Below are positions 42,601 to 53,861 of a DNA stretch of 64,000 bases, piece after piece. Both the position numbers and the translations under genes were made by a program. Where the stretch lies: the NCBI GenBank assembly GCA_022592445.1, contig JABYQR010000024.1, positions 62,001 through 126,000 on the forward strand. Reading direction: 5' to 3'. The stretch is from Cytidiella melzeri (lineage: Eukaryota > Basidiomycota > Agaricomycetes > Polyporales > Irpicaceae). Each line of letters begins with the position of its first letter. The stretch's first letter is position 1. Below the pieces are notes generated by a model. The model had not been told where the DNA came from, searched no databases, and saw only the letters and a program-made list of their open reading frames with translations.

Positions 42601-43793
42601 GTGCCTGATACTTTCGAGGACCTGCCACAGGTCTTGCGCGAGACGTACGAACGACTTGTCTCTACGGGCGTCATCACTCCCAAGGCTGAGCGCGAACCTC
42701 CTGTTATCCCCATGGACTACAAGTGGGCTCAGGAATTGGGCCTCATCCGTAAGCCCGCTGCATTTATCTCCACGATCTCCGACGAGCGCGGTCAAGAGCT
42801 GCTTTATGCCGGCATGCGTATCTCCGACGTCTTTAAGGAGGACATTGGCCTGGGCGGCGTTGTCAGCTTGCTGTGGTTCAAGAGACGGCTGCCACCATGG
42901 GCTACCAAATTTATCGAGATGGTGCTCATGCTCACTGCTGACCATGGTCCTGCCGTGTCTGGGTGAGTTTTCCTGTCGGTCGCTGTCAACGCTGCAATCG
43001 CTGATGACTGTGGCAGCGCGATGAACACTATTGTCGCCACTCGTGCCGGCAAGGATTTGATCTCCTCGCTTGCATCTGGTTTGCTCACCATTGGTAGCCG
43101 ATTTGGCGGTGCTCTCGACGAGGCTGCGTCCATGTTTTCCAATGCCCGCGACACCGGTATGACGCCACGAGAGTTTGTCGACAGCTGCAGAAAGCAAAAC
43201 AAGCTGAGTAAGTCTGAAGTATGGCCATCTTTCTGTACTCCTGCTCATGTTCTGCTTCTAGTCTCCGGTATTGGCCATAAGATCAAGAGTGTGAACAACC
43301 CGGATCTCCGTGTCGAGCTCGTGAAGGAGTATGTTACGAAGAACTTCCCTAGCCACAGCTTGCTCGACTACGCCCTTGCCGTTGAAAAGGTTACAACGTC
43401 CAAGAAGGACACGGTACGACTCACTAGTTCCTGTTATCGTGAAAATGGTGCTCATAGTCGTGCGGTAGCTCATCCTTAATGTCGACGGATGCATTGCCGT
43501 CTGCTTCGTCGACCTTCTCCGTGACAGTGGCGCGTTCACGCCCGAGGAGGCTGACGAGTACGTCAAGGTGCGTCCCTACTCTCATATCACCTACTTGTCC
43601 TTGTCGTTGACGGTGTCGGGTTCAGATCGGCACACTCAACGGTCTCTTCGTGCTCGGTCGGTCGATCGGTTTCATCGGTCACCACCTGGACCAGAAGCGC
43701 CTGCGCTCCGGGCTGTACCGCCACCCTGCGGACGACATCTTCATCAACATGGCGGATGTGTCGCAGCCTCGTGTGCTCTCTAAGCTCGCGTGA
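39601..43793 (+). CDS. ACLY: ATP-citrate lyase, single-chain form
   Basis: Ten exons: 39601-39613, 39670-39980, 40271-40801, 40855-41116, 41166-42114, 42168-42962, 43017-43207, 43262-43413, 43469-43567 and 43626-43793; 1,156 residues. The cytosolic enzyme cleaves citrate with ATP and CoA to acetyl-CoA and oxaloacetate for lipid and sterol synthesis and histone acetylation. The N-terminal succinyl-CoA-synthetase-like half has the ATP-grasp region ([22 protein letters not shown]-like [11 protein letters not shown]) and the citrate-binding [13 protein letters not shown]. After a Pro-rich linker (~460-500) come the CoA-binding part, the catalytic histidine in VQFGHAGS, and the citrate-synthase-like end ([29 protein letters not shown]). 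Intron 1 follows codon 4 and needs a GC donor (GCAAGT). Intron 2 is long (290 bp). Confidence 0.97.
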
Positions 43794-44321
43794 TTTGTAC
43801 TGTTGGTGTGAGGGGGTCTTCTGGGCCGTGGACACGAGTGTACCAGGGCCATGGATCGCAGTGCTGTTTGTCTTGCTATCGATAACTCATGTAGGATTTA
43901 ATGGATTTATACGATATAGAATTCCTTGTGTCTCTGTAAGCGGTGTACTAAGCAGTATTGAAGGTCCTGTACTCGTGTTCGCTGCTAGAATTCAACTGGG
44001 GTGGCATGAATTGACTCAAAGGCCAAGCTATGCATAATTGAGCACAACTCGGTACTGATGAATGGTACGAGGTGGAGATAGAGAGGTTGCTGGGGTAGCA
44101 GCTCTGGCAGCGGTGGGGAGAAGAGTAACGTTGGATCGGAACGGAAGTCGGTGGGACGCTCGGTTTCCGTCGGTACCACACAGAGTAGAAATATCATGTC
44201 TGCCCATCTCCTCTTCCGCTTACACACCTTCCCTCCTCCCCTCGACCCTCCTTCACCGTCCAACACGCTCCTCTAGCGTCGTTCGTGCCTCGCCTCTACC
44301 ATCCGTTACCCCTGGCGCAAC
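43794..44321. other. Intergenic region
   Basis: 528 bp holding the 3' end of ACLY and the promoter of the next plus-strand gene. A CT-rich tract at 44200-44280 precedes that ATG. Small frames on both strands have no support. Confidence 0.4.
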
Positions 44322-45369
44322 ATGGCGGTCTCCAGCAGCTCACTTGAGAAGGGACAACCCCCTCGCCCGACACCACTGGGCGACCCGGATCGCGATTCTG
44401 CGCTGTGGATGGCCCCGACTACAGTGCTCACAAAGGCTCATATCATGAGCGAGGTCGATCCAGAGAGATCCACATTCCCTCTCGCAGCATACTGCTTCAT
44501 GACCGGCTTCATGTACGCTCTCTCCCTTTCTCATCACTTCATCACTCACCCTAGTACCCACTAACGCTGCTCCTGCCTCAAAGCAACGTCGTCTGTTTCT
44601 CTGCCATTTTTGTATGGTGTGCATTTCAGACGGGTAACACAGTCCAGGTGAGAGTCTCCTCTCTCGTGCAAGCCTCGCCCCGCTCTAACTCCCTTTCAAG
44701 CTCGCCATAGCACTCGCCCGTCTCTTCCAAGGTCCACCAGGCCAAAGAGACACCACATTCCACCTCCCTGATAAGCTGGCCCTCACCTCACTGCTCACCT
44801 TCATCTTTGGGGCCTTCCTTGGCCGGATAGGAGACAAAATTGGAGCAAAGACCCGCTTCTGGCTGTTCCTTGGTACTATGATACAAGCCTTGTTCACCAT
44901 GGCTGCTGCCATTTGCATCTGGAAAAGTGGCCAGCCATCGATAGCAGACGCAAGGAGCGATGTTGCGTGGACCAATGCTCTCGCTTTCGCCACTGTTGGA
45001 TTCATGAGCGCGAGTATGGGGCTACAGGGTATTATGGGCAAGCGGGTGAACACTCAGTTTGCCACCACTAGTGCGTCCCATTCTGCTCTTCCCGTCTAGG
45101 ACCACGTTCTGACCTTCGCACCCGTAGTTGTGCTGACCACCGTCTGGTGCGAGCTCATGGCTGACCCCAAGCTGTTCAAGCTGAACAGCCTTATCCGGTC
45201 TCGCGACCACAAGGTCATCGGTGTTTTCACTCTCTTTGTGGGCGGCTTCGCGTCGCGCGCTATTCTGCAAGCTATTGGCTCTGCTGGTACCCTTGGTATT
45301 GGGTGTGGCATCCGTGTCCTCGTCGCAGTCTGGTGGCTGTTTGTACCCGGAAAGCCGTCGAAAAAATAA
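44322..45369 (+). CDS. DUF1275 (YoaK-type) membrane protein
   Basis: Four exons: 44322-44512, 44584-44647, 44701-45070 and 45128-45369; 288 residues. A hydrophilic N-terminus (~45 residues) precedes several hydrophobic segments: FPLAAYCFMTGFINVVCFSA, LTSLLTFIFGAFLG, RFWLFLGTMIQALFTMAAAI, NALAFATVGFMSASMGLQGI, and VIGVFTLFVGGFASRAILQA. The family signature FQTGNTVQ follows the first segment. DUF1275 proteins are integral membrane proteins of unknown biochemical function, common in bacteria and fungi; a transporter role has been suggested only by topology. It ends GKPSKK. Confidence 0.85.
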
Positions 45370-46372
45370 GCTGCTAGAAGGGGCGGACATGGTAGTGTTT
45401 TTGTAGACTGTTCATTGTGATACCAGGTTGGGCCACTACTTGTAGCCGTAGCCGTTATAGAATTTTACCCCACATTTATCTCGCCTTCCTTTCCCCGCCA
45501 TAATTGTCTCTTGTTGCCTGCTAGATACTCACGCAAAGAAAACATACAGCGCGCAGACTCGATGATATTTCCTAACAGTACAGTTACAAATAGTGCGGTG
45601 AATGGAAATGTAACACCTCTGGTAAGGAACACGACGCCAAGTCAAACGACCTCCGATCTCGGATGGCATGCGCTCCAGCTGAGGAGTCGGACAGCGTTCG
45701 TCTTGGACTTGCGGTAGACTCCTGCGAGAAAAACAAGTTCAACAGGGGGACAATAGTGCGAGTCCGAGAAATGAGTGAGGAGCAAAACCTGCGGAGGGTG
45801 TGGTTTATATACCGCTGTGTCACGTGTGAGCTCTCACGCCACCATACATGTTCCTCTTGAATGGTGTTCATCTCCGTCCCGGCTCACAATTATCTTACAG
45901 CGATAAAATGCTGAGGAAACCAAAACTTCCACCGCTTGTGCAAATGCCAATACCGCAGAGCAGTCGCCGATGGGTATTGCTAGCGGCTGCCGTAACAAGA
46001 AATACATCGAACGGATTAATGAGAAGCAGTCGAGGTTTTGCGCTACTGATGTTTTCATTCCTCTTTGCTTTTGTTGGATATACTCCCGGCGGTCGTTATT
46101 AGACAGATCAGACTATTGTGAGCTCTGGGCATGCTGCGTGTGCTGCTTGTCAACGAATTGAAGAGCGGCAGCGGGGGTGCACAACAACCGTTATTCAAAA
46201 GCCAAGTTGTGGGAGACCCTCTCCTACTATTTCTTGATTTGGATGTGTTTGCCGTATAGCTTGGCTACAGGGAGCATCTGGAGATACGTACATGCAGAAC
46301 ATGGGATTCCAAATGTACATATATTCACTTACGCTCCTCAATGTAACCGGGAGAATTGCTAACCCATCACCT
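45370..46372. other. Intergenic region between convergent genes
   Basis: About 1 kb between the 3' ends of the DUF1275 gene and CSN3. No gene, tRNA or repeat is recognised. The short frames here lack start context, domains or coding-like composition. Confidence 0.4.
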
Positions 46373-48277
46373 CTAGAAGTCTTCGCCCCACCCTCCACCG
46401 GAGTTAACATTGTACATTTCCTCGTCTGGTGCGCCCCAGGCCTCGTCTTTGTGCTTCAGTGCCTAAAACAACAATAATCATTAGCAGGTGCACAATGCAA
46501 ATAGCATTTGGAGAACTGCACCTTTGCAATATACTCCTTGCTCAAGTTCATCTCACGCTCAAGCTGCAACAGCAATTGACTCTGAGTCTGCGCCTGCACG
46601 AGAGCGTTGTCTACGTCGGCTTTCGAGAATTGAGCGACAGAGTCGGAGAAGGTTACAGTCCCGTCAACGGATATGCTTGCCGTTATCTCGTCGCTCTCAA
46701 TCTATGCGTCAGCAGTGCTATCGTGAGTATTAACAATCGACGGTCATTTGGCAAAGAGCTCACCATGTCTAGTATCAATGCTCGCACTTCATCCTTGGTA
46801 GCAACACCGATGAGGCTTGCAATGTCGCCCAAGCCAAGAGTCAGGTACGTCAAGGTGAGTTTCTTGATCAACCACTGTGGTGCTTTTGCGATGGTCTGCT
46901 GCACCAGACCCCAGTTTTTCTCCTACAATGTAGGACGTCATCTTTTGAAGCCTAACACGTACCGCGAGGCAACGCACCGTCCTGTACAGCTCTTCATCTT
47001 TCGTTGCTGAGGCTGTGAGCTTACTAATTGTCCGCGGGTACGATTTCGAAAAATTGAAGTACGGAGAATTTTTCATTAGCTTTATGAGGACAGAATTCGT
47101 ATACTTTGGAGGTGGTAGTGCCTGTATGCAAGTCTCAGGCTAAACTGAAACAAGTATGCCGAGCGCGACACGTACTTTTCCGTATAAGATCAGCTGTACC
47201 AAAGTCAGCTTTTTCAAAGCTTCGAACTGAATGGCGGCTGCCGCTTGCGCAGGGGCACTGACAACAATCTCGAAGAACTCTTCTGCCTCGCGCCAACGTT
47301 TGAGCGCACCGAGTGCTATGCCTCCGGCGTAATGGTACAACAGATTATCGTTGTAGTGCAGATCGGAGAGATTGGTATCGACGTTGAGGATTGGAACGGT
47401 GAGAATAGGTAAGGCGGCCGTGTAATGGCGAGTGGTTACGCACGCCTGGAGTGACAAATGAGCGCATATAATGGGGCATGGCTAATGCGGGAGGGTAAGT
47501 GGCGTACTCACATTGAGGAAAATAGGATGAAGGGTTGTGAGGTAGGAGAGGTTCGGCGGGTAGCGTGTAATGAGCTCACATAGTGGAGTCAAGGCATATT
47601 TGAGCTATAAAAGCGAAAATAACGTGGGCCGGTCGTCCTCAGCGGCTGAGAAGGTTACAAGAACATACATTATCCCTTGATGCACGTACTATGCCTTTGG
47701 CAAAGGCGGTGACTATGACATTACGATGCATTAGCTACAGTAACGTAGTGATAACTCAATGTTCTCACCACGATCGGGAGCCAATCGAGCCTGTTCAGGA
47801 TTGAATGATCTGCAGAACATCTCAACTATCGCTATTCGCGGTGGCGGGGCACCTGTAACGCTCAATCGTGCAGATCTGATTCGCAGAGTCGCTTGGATGA
47901 GGCAAAGGAACATGCGATGATATGTTTACCATGGTGCTCACAAGATGTACAAGAAGCCGAGAGTATGTAACTCAGGGTGAAGTAGCTCCAGAGGGTCTTG
48001 ACCTGAAGGAAGTAAACTGGCAATGCTAGCATCCCGAGTCTCCTTTGCGAATGCCTTCAGTGTTTGATGCACGTATGTGATTTCCTGGTCCGAGAGCAAG
48101 AGCTGTATAAGCTCCTCCAGGGACGTGGGCACATGTTGGAATGCGGTAGCAGATCCAGTGTTATTAGACGGGCCTGCGGAAGCGTTACTCCTGCCATAGA
48201 AGAGTCAGTCAACACGAAAGTGCCGCATGGATGGAATGCATTGTGGGTCTTGCCACAGGGATGAATGCCACTTACAT
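46373..48277 (-). CDS. CSN3: COP9 signalosome subunit 3
   Basis: Minus strand, exons 48190-47942, 47875-47769, 47712-47669, 47604-47512, 47445-47176, 47121-46963, 46922-46764, 46701-46522 and 46462-46373, after a first exon ending at 48276. CSN3 is a PCI-domain subunit of the COP9 signalosome, which removes Nedd8 from cullins. Telling blocks: NPEQARLAPDRG, ELITRYPPNLSYLTTLHPIF, YHYAGGIALGALKRWREAEE with KKLTLVQLILYGK, PPPKYTNSV, NWGLVQQTIAKAPQWLIKKL, the winged-helix LGDIASLIG..…LIESDEI.ASI.…G.V.F, and an acidic WGAPDEEMYN…GWGEDF tail. If translation starts at the ATG whose first two bases (48277-48276) precede an 85-bp intron, the protein has 450 residues (human 423). The first exon stays open upstream to 48604, so an N-terminal extension of 109 residues cannot be excluded. 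Confidence 0.9.
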
Positions 48278-48664
48278 GGGGTTATCTTGGTTCCACTCGA
48301 GCTTACTTACGGTACTTTGTGTTATTTCTAGCCACGCTGCAGGCTCTAGTAGACCGATGGTAGTGGGATTGAAGAGAACGTAGAGACAGATCTGAGCCGC
48401 GACGCCAATCTCACGTGCACAGCGCTTATCGAGCGCGTTGCTTGTGTTTGCTTGGTTGTTCCCGGAGAATGCCGAGCATTGTTGATGTTGGGCGTGGCCT
48501 TTGTTGACCTCGAACTGTCGTGTCTCTGAAGTCAGTTCAGTTGCACCCACCGACGCAGAGACTATCGTCCTCTTTCTTTCTTTCTTTCTACCACCACACG
48601 CCATTCTTCATTTCCACATTTGCGACGCATTGCAGGACATATTGCACCTCAACCATTCTCTGCC
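48278..48664. promoter_or_regulatory. Divergent promoter region CSN3 / 48665 gene
   Basis: 387 bp between the two divergent starts, if CSN3 starts at the split ATG. The minus strand is open throughout to 48604 and would encode …REIGVAAQICLYVLFNPTT, which looks coding-like and is the main reason to doubt the CSN3 start. A TTTCTTTCTTTC tract lies at 48574-48590. Confidence 0.35.
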
Positions 48665-50119
48665 ATGCCCCGTGCTAAAGCCGCGCTCGACCCATCGCCA
48701 GTAGAGCTCCCAAAGCACAAACCAGAGCCTTTGAAACGTAGTCGGTCAACGGCATCTTTAGCATCCCTTCCAACGCCGCCTCCAACCCGCAAGCGCAAGC
48801 GGTCGCGTTCTCGGCATTCTCGAGCAACTGACTCTGATTCGGAGCTCGACCTTCAGGATTCTGACCATGCGGAACTCGATGGAGCCAGGAAAATTGGTAA
48901 AGATGTTGTAGTAGCGGAGAACAACAGGAGGAAGTTGCTACGTGTGGACGCTATAGCCGCTGAACTCAGTGGTCAGGCTGCAGAGGACGCTTTCTGGATG
49001 GGCGAGTCGACTGTGACAACGATCGAGTCTTTAAGGTCGAAGGGCAAAGCAGTATCTGAAGAAACGAAGGCCAAGGAGTCTACCGGCGTGCGTACTCGTT
49101 CGCAATCGCGTTCGCCCTCATCGTCTCCCGTTCAGATGCTCAAGCGCACCCGGACGGGTCTGCTTTCGCCCCCGAAATCACATAGGAGGCGGTCACCCCG
49201 GAAGACTGCGTTCCCATCTCTACCTACTATAGCAGAGGATCCTTCAACGCCACAACCCAAGAATGCGTTGTCGGGTGTTGCAAAAAGGCTTTTCCCTGAG
49301 CGCGACTCCCCTAACAACCCTTTCCTGGTTTCGGAGGAAAGCACGGGGGTCTTTACTGGGTCTCAAGATTCTACCTCAGGGGCTGGCGCTTCGAAAACTC
49401 ATGTGCCTCGCGCTTCGAAAGCTCATGCGCCTCGCACCCCGAAGAAGCACATTGAACGACCTACGCTGACATACGTATTGTACGTGCCCCAACTTACTTG
49501 ACACCCACCCTTCTCTCATACTTCTTGACGCAGCCGTGGTGTTCGTCAAGAGTTCGAAAATCCACTGTACGACCCTCGTTACCCTGAAACAGGTGTCGCG
49601 CCCGATGGCGGCCCAGACTCGCCCTCCAATTTACCACCGCAGGATCCGAACTTCTCGCCAAAGGAGTATTGCCCACCCACCGTCTTGTTCCGCGAGGCTC
49701 GAACACAGAGCAAACGCCGGGCGGAGGTTGAAAGTGATGATGAACACGTCGTGGAGGCTTCTACCAGAGCGAAGGGGAAGTTGACAGGCAAAAAGTCTCG
49801 CACGCAGCCGGAACATAAACGCCAGAAGTCCGAGTGGGACACAAGTGACGAGGAGGAAGAACTCAACTTCCCGTCTACTCCTAAAGCCAAAACCCCTGTT
49901 ACTCCTGGTCGAGGACGTGCAGCCACTGCCGCTTTTGCTGCGGCAAAACCTCTTAGCCACCGTCGTACTACAGCTAAAGTGACAGAGGTGGTTGTGGAAG
50001 CCCCCCGGACTAGATCTCGTACGCGTATCGGCTCAGCGAGTGTGGCTCCTGCCATACCACAGAAAGATAGAAGTGACCCTGCTCGACGAGCTTTTGGCCC
50101 TCGTGGACGTGCCAAATAG
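48665..50119 (+). CDS. Unknown disordered, basic, Ser/Pro-rich protein
   Basis: Two exons, 48665-49479 and 49534-50119, 466 residues. The sequence is mostly low-complexity: basic Arg/Ser clusters (TRKRKRSRSRHSR; SHRRRSPRK), many SP/TP sites (possible CDK targets) and an acidic patch (SDSELDLQDSD). The only ordered-looking part is RPTLTYVFRGVRQEFENPLY, which spans the intron, and the following DPRYPE. The C-terminus has GRGR and RTRSRTR motifs resembling AT-hook or RNA-binding tails. A nuclear protein is likely from composition; no family is recognised. Confidence 0.75.
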
Positions 50120-51536
50120 CCCGGAGGTGCACGGCCAGACTAAAGCAGACCATTCAGCCACATCACCTACAATTTCTTGCTCGTAACCTTTCCTAATGAT
50201 CTTCGCATTGCCAGATTCTCTGCACGCTATGCGTGCTATTCATGACGTCCTTCTTACTTCACCTTGCTGTGCATGCGTTCTTCATTCTGCTGTTCATCCG
50301 ATCGATCCCTCATCCACTGTGCGACACCCCCCTCGACCATCACCCGACCATCTCCGCGACACCTCTTCACATTCTTTCACAGCGTTCATGTCTCTCATGT
50401 AGTTCGTGATCAGTCCAACTTCGATGCGTTAGCTACGCTTTATGTGTCATATTCTCCAGTCTTGCATGCCTACACCCAAGTAACACGTTGACGCAGACTT
50501 TGTACCCGTATTTACACATATCACTATTTTCATATCCTCTTGGATCCAATATGTACGTGACTTTACACGAATACCAATATACTTTCCTGTCTTTGCAGCA
50601 TTGCTCCCGGTGGTTCAACATCACAGTTTTGGTTTCGAGACTGCGAGTGGCGGAGACACGTGGCTGCTCTGCACGTCCTGGATAAACCAACACACAACTC
50701 GTCTGCGGGTGATGTCTGACCATGTTATGCCGCCCTTTGAATATGTGGGCGCAAGTGGACATCGCTGTGGTCGTTGAAGAATCCGACGGATGTAGCGGTC
50801 CGGCTCTCCCGAAGGCGCGTCCCAAAGTGAAGCGGCGTCAATTTCAAAGTTTCTTGCCAGCTTCCGTGCTCTTCCTAGCTTTTTCGTCCCTGCTGAACTT
50901 GACTCTGCTCTACTATTCCGACCATCTCGTGCCGCTCGAGTGGTCGAGCTTTTTGGCTACCTTTTCAGCGTTGCGAATCGTGGTTTGATGCTCTCTCACT
51001 CATACGACAGCTCATCCTCATCCCCGACCACCGAGAATACCTCATACAGCACACACCCGTCTGAAAACTGCAAAACTGAGGCAACTGAACTCATTCTCCA
51101 AGTTTTCTTGCGCTGTCTGTGTCAACCATTGATGAGGTACGTCGAACTATTATTGATCTCACGGAAGCGTCGAGCTCATGACAATTTCATTCAGCAGGTG
51201 GTTAGCTTATGTACAACATTGAGAAGCAAAGAAAACACGGGCAGGGCTGGAGCGGGAATGCGAAGAGAGCAGTGCACGGGAAAGCAAGACAGCTAAAAAA
51301 ACTACTGGAACAAACAGTTTATCAGCAGGACAAAGACTGAGGGGATAGAGAAGGGGGAGAGCATATATACATGTGCGTGTTCATATTCTCAGCATACTTG
51401 AGCTGCTTAGTGCGTCTCAAAAGCATAGGTCACCACACGGGAACGTAACAAAAGACATCTAAACGGACAAGTGGGGATAACGAAGAAGGTGCGAAGGAAG
51501 TCCCTTCGGTTCGCGTTGAGCGACGTCCTTCTTTGT
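50120..51536. other. Intergenic region between convergent genes
   Basis: About 1.4 kb with no recognised gene. Short plus-strand frames (50196-50491, 50722-50988, 50940-51296) have no domains, no family resemblance and no consistent splice sites. No tRNA or repeat was seen. Confidence 0.35.
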
Positions 51537-52739
51537 TCAGGTTTCTTGTCTACTCAATGAGACAAAGGGACGGCGCTCCGTTTGAAAGTTCTCCAAGTGT
51601 CCCGTTGCCTTTCTCTTCAAGTCGGCTCGTTGTGGCAAGGCGTCATCATGACCAAGCGATTGCATCGTGTTGAAGGATTCGAGGTGCGCAAAAGAGGGCA
51701 AGTCCTTGAACGTTCCGGCCGTCTTCCATACTCCGTCTTCTTGATAACGACGAACACAGTGAAGAAAGGTTGACGCTTCGGACAGCGTCGAGGGAGTAAG
51801 GGGAGGAAGTGACGATGCCGACGGGCTGCGGGAACCCGTAGTCATGGATGACATAGTCGAGGTTGTGCAGGTTGAGGAGGACGAGCTAAGCGGCGAACTG
51901 TTCCCAGTGCGGAGGTACGGAAGTAAGGGGTGGGAAAGTGTCGGTCGCAGCCTTGAAGGTGGTTCCTGCCGCCCACATAGGACGGTGTCTGTGCGAGCAA
52001 GAAACCCACAGGAACCGTTGGGCGCGATGGATTTACCGGACGGAAACTCTTGGACACTGTCCGCCTCCTCTCTAGCTTCTGCGACATCGTTCTCCTTGCG
52101 TTCCTCCTCAGTATCATCAACATCACTGTCGTCGCTGTCATCGAAGAGGCCTGCAGCTTCCGCTTCCGCCCACTGCTCCTCTCTAGCCTTCTTCAATGCC
52201 TCTAGCCTCTTTAGCTGCTCCAAGCGAATCCTGAGATCTTCCTCGACACGCTTAGCATCGTCAGGCAACGGTTCTGATGGGTAATCCAGGACATCGACAT
52301 GATCATCCCATGAGTAGTGGTGCTGGGAACTGCACTGTAAGCGTCTGGGGTTAGAGGCAGATGTGTGGATGACAGCCAACGGGACGTTCAACTCATCCTC
52401 GACTGGCGGCTGAGGCCGCGAGTCACTCACATCCTTGCCCGTCGAGGAGCAGAGGGTAAGTGTAGATGAGATAGATGATAGTGAGGAAGCATTAGAAAGA
52501 GGTGCGGTAGTAGAGACGATTGGGGGAGAGGGTACTGAGGGTAGGGGAAGTACGGACGACAAAACGGGGGCCACGTCTGGGCTAGAAGAAAGCTCAGGCT
52601 TCGCATGATCCCAACGCAGTTCTAAATCCGTGGTGGTTATCTCTCCCTTGACCAGCTCATGGTCGAGGTATGGTCGAGCTGCACGCTGGGTTTTATCCTG
52701 CCCCAATGCAACGACGCTGCGAGTCCTATCATGTCTCAT
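51537..52739 (-). CDS. Unknown Ser-rich protein with an acidic coiled-coil segment
   Basis: A single open frame, 400 residues, start MRHDRTRSVVALGQDKTQR. Residues ~50-110 are Ser/Pro/Val-rich. About 160-225 form a charged helix (DDAKRVEEDLRIRLEQLKRL) leading to DDSDDSDVDDTEEE. The C-terminal third is again Ser-rich, with RYQEDGVWKTAGTF as the only motif-like element. No introns are needed. The length and even composition make a real gene likely; function unknown. Confidence 0.65.
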   Translation of the reverse strand: MRHDRTRSVVALGQDKTQRAARPYLDHELVKGEITTTDLELRWDHAKPELSSSPDVAPVLSSVLPLPSVPSPPIVSTTAPLSNASSLSSISSTLTLCSSTGKDVSDSRPQPPVEDELNVPLAVIHTSASNPRRLQCSSQHHYSWDDHVDVLDYPSEPLPDDAKRVEEDLRIRLEQLKRLEALKKAREEQWAEAEAAGLFDDSDDSDVDDTEEERKENDVAEAREEADSVQEFPSGKSIAPNGSCGFLARTDTVLCGRQEPPSRLRPTLSHPLLPYLRTGNSSPLSSSSSTCTTSTMSSMTTGSRSPSASSLPPLTPSTLSEASTFLHCVRRYQEDGVWKTAGTFKDLPSFAHLESFNTMQSLGHDDALPQRADLKRKATGHLENFQTERRPFVSLSRQET

Positions 52740-53861
52740 TTCGTCTACAGGCCTTCAGTGTCTCGACGCATTGCACAAGGCGGGTTGCTGCTCACCTAAC
52801 TCCGGTGGCAAGATGAAGAGAACCTGTGTCGGCGTTGGCTGGAATACAGCGGTCAGCTCCGGTGGTGAGGTAGGTTGTGCGAGGAAATTTATGAGAGGAA
52901 ATGGGAATGTGCTATCACACATTCTCTGTCTCTTTAAATTTCCATCCGCTTGGCCCTCTCGCCCGCGCTTTGGGGTGCGTGAAATGACCTGCATTGTCGG
53001 CCAGCTTTGTTGGTTTGCCCTTTGGCGAGTTAAAGGTTGACTTTTCCCCGCGCTTCTATGTCTGAATTCCGCATTTGGATGTCATATGGTCATCCAGGCC
53101 AGTTGGATGCTGCCTGCCCTTGGCCCTCCCCGGTGGTAAGCGATCAATTAATCCGAATATTCTATAGTCTGATTGCTCTCGTTGTGCTTTCGACGCCGGA
53201 GGCCCATCCATCACCAATTGGTCTTTGCCTGCACAGGCCGTACACTCAGGCGGCACAACCCCACGTTGCCGCTATGCTCAAGCGATGAGATCCATCTCAA
53301 CCGTGCGAACTCAGCAACGGTCAACAATGTTCCGTGAGGCAACAGCATCATGGGCCAGGCATGCTAATGCCAAAAATCGAATAGTTGTGTTCAGAGGTCC
53401 CACGGAGAACTCACCTGAAGCTCATGCCGGTTCACGCTCCGAACTGCGATGCTCAAAGTTGTCTTTTGAATATGGTGCTGGCTACGCACGTCAAACAGCG
53501 CGGCCCAGTTGTACTTCAAAATTTATCGCCGAATGCGCTCTGACACGCGCGCAGTGACCAGCATCCATGGCCTCGGCGTCTTTTCCTTGGCAATTTCGAT
53601 CCTTGATCAACCACGATTCAAGGGCAAAAATTGTGCAGCGTGGTCTCACCGTCGACATTTTTCCAGGTGCGTAGGGGTCTGCTCCGGTGCTGTGAACAAG
53701 CGCGCACGTGGTTTGATCTCATGTTGTGGCCCGAGATAACGTGCACCTCCCGAATCTGCCACGAGGCTATAAGTACGCCCAACATCTTCACCACTCACTT
53801 CCACCATCATCCCAGAGTTCATTTTCCCACTTTCTACACTATCACCGTATCATCAACCAAC
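52740..53861. other. Intergenic region between divergent genes
   Basis: About 1.1 kb. It should hold both promoters; TATAAG at 53769 and a CT-rich stretch at 53795-53855 fit the plus-strand gene at 53862. The frame there opens at 53631, but that part lies in promoter-like sequence. Small frames at 52630-53557 have no support. Confidence 0.4.

Noticed and set aside
48272..48604. Separate minus-strand gene of 110 residues upstream of CSN3
   Set aside because: It ends in a stop only through the intron donor (AT-GTAAGT), is in frame with CSN3 across the intron and has no domain. It is treated as a 5'UTR or possible N-terminal extension of CSN3.
50120..51296. Small plus-strand genes in the 1.4-kb gap
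   Set aside because: Frames are short, lack domains and cannot be joined by credible introns.
53631..53861. N-terminal extension of the 53862 gene
   Set aside because: The upstream frame begins with a non-ATG-like context in promoter sequence containing TATAAG and CT-rich stretches; the ATG at 53862 is better placed.
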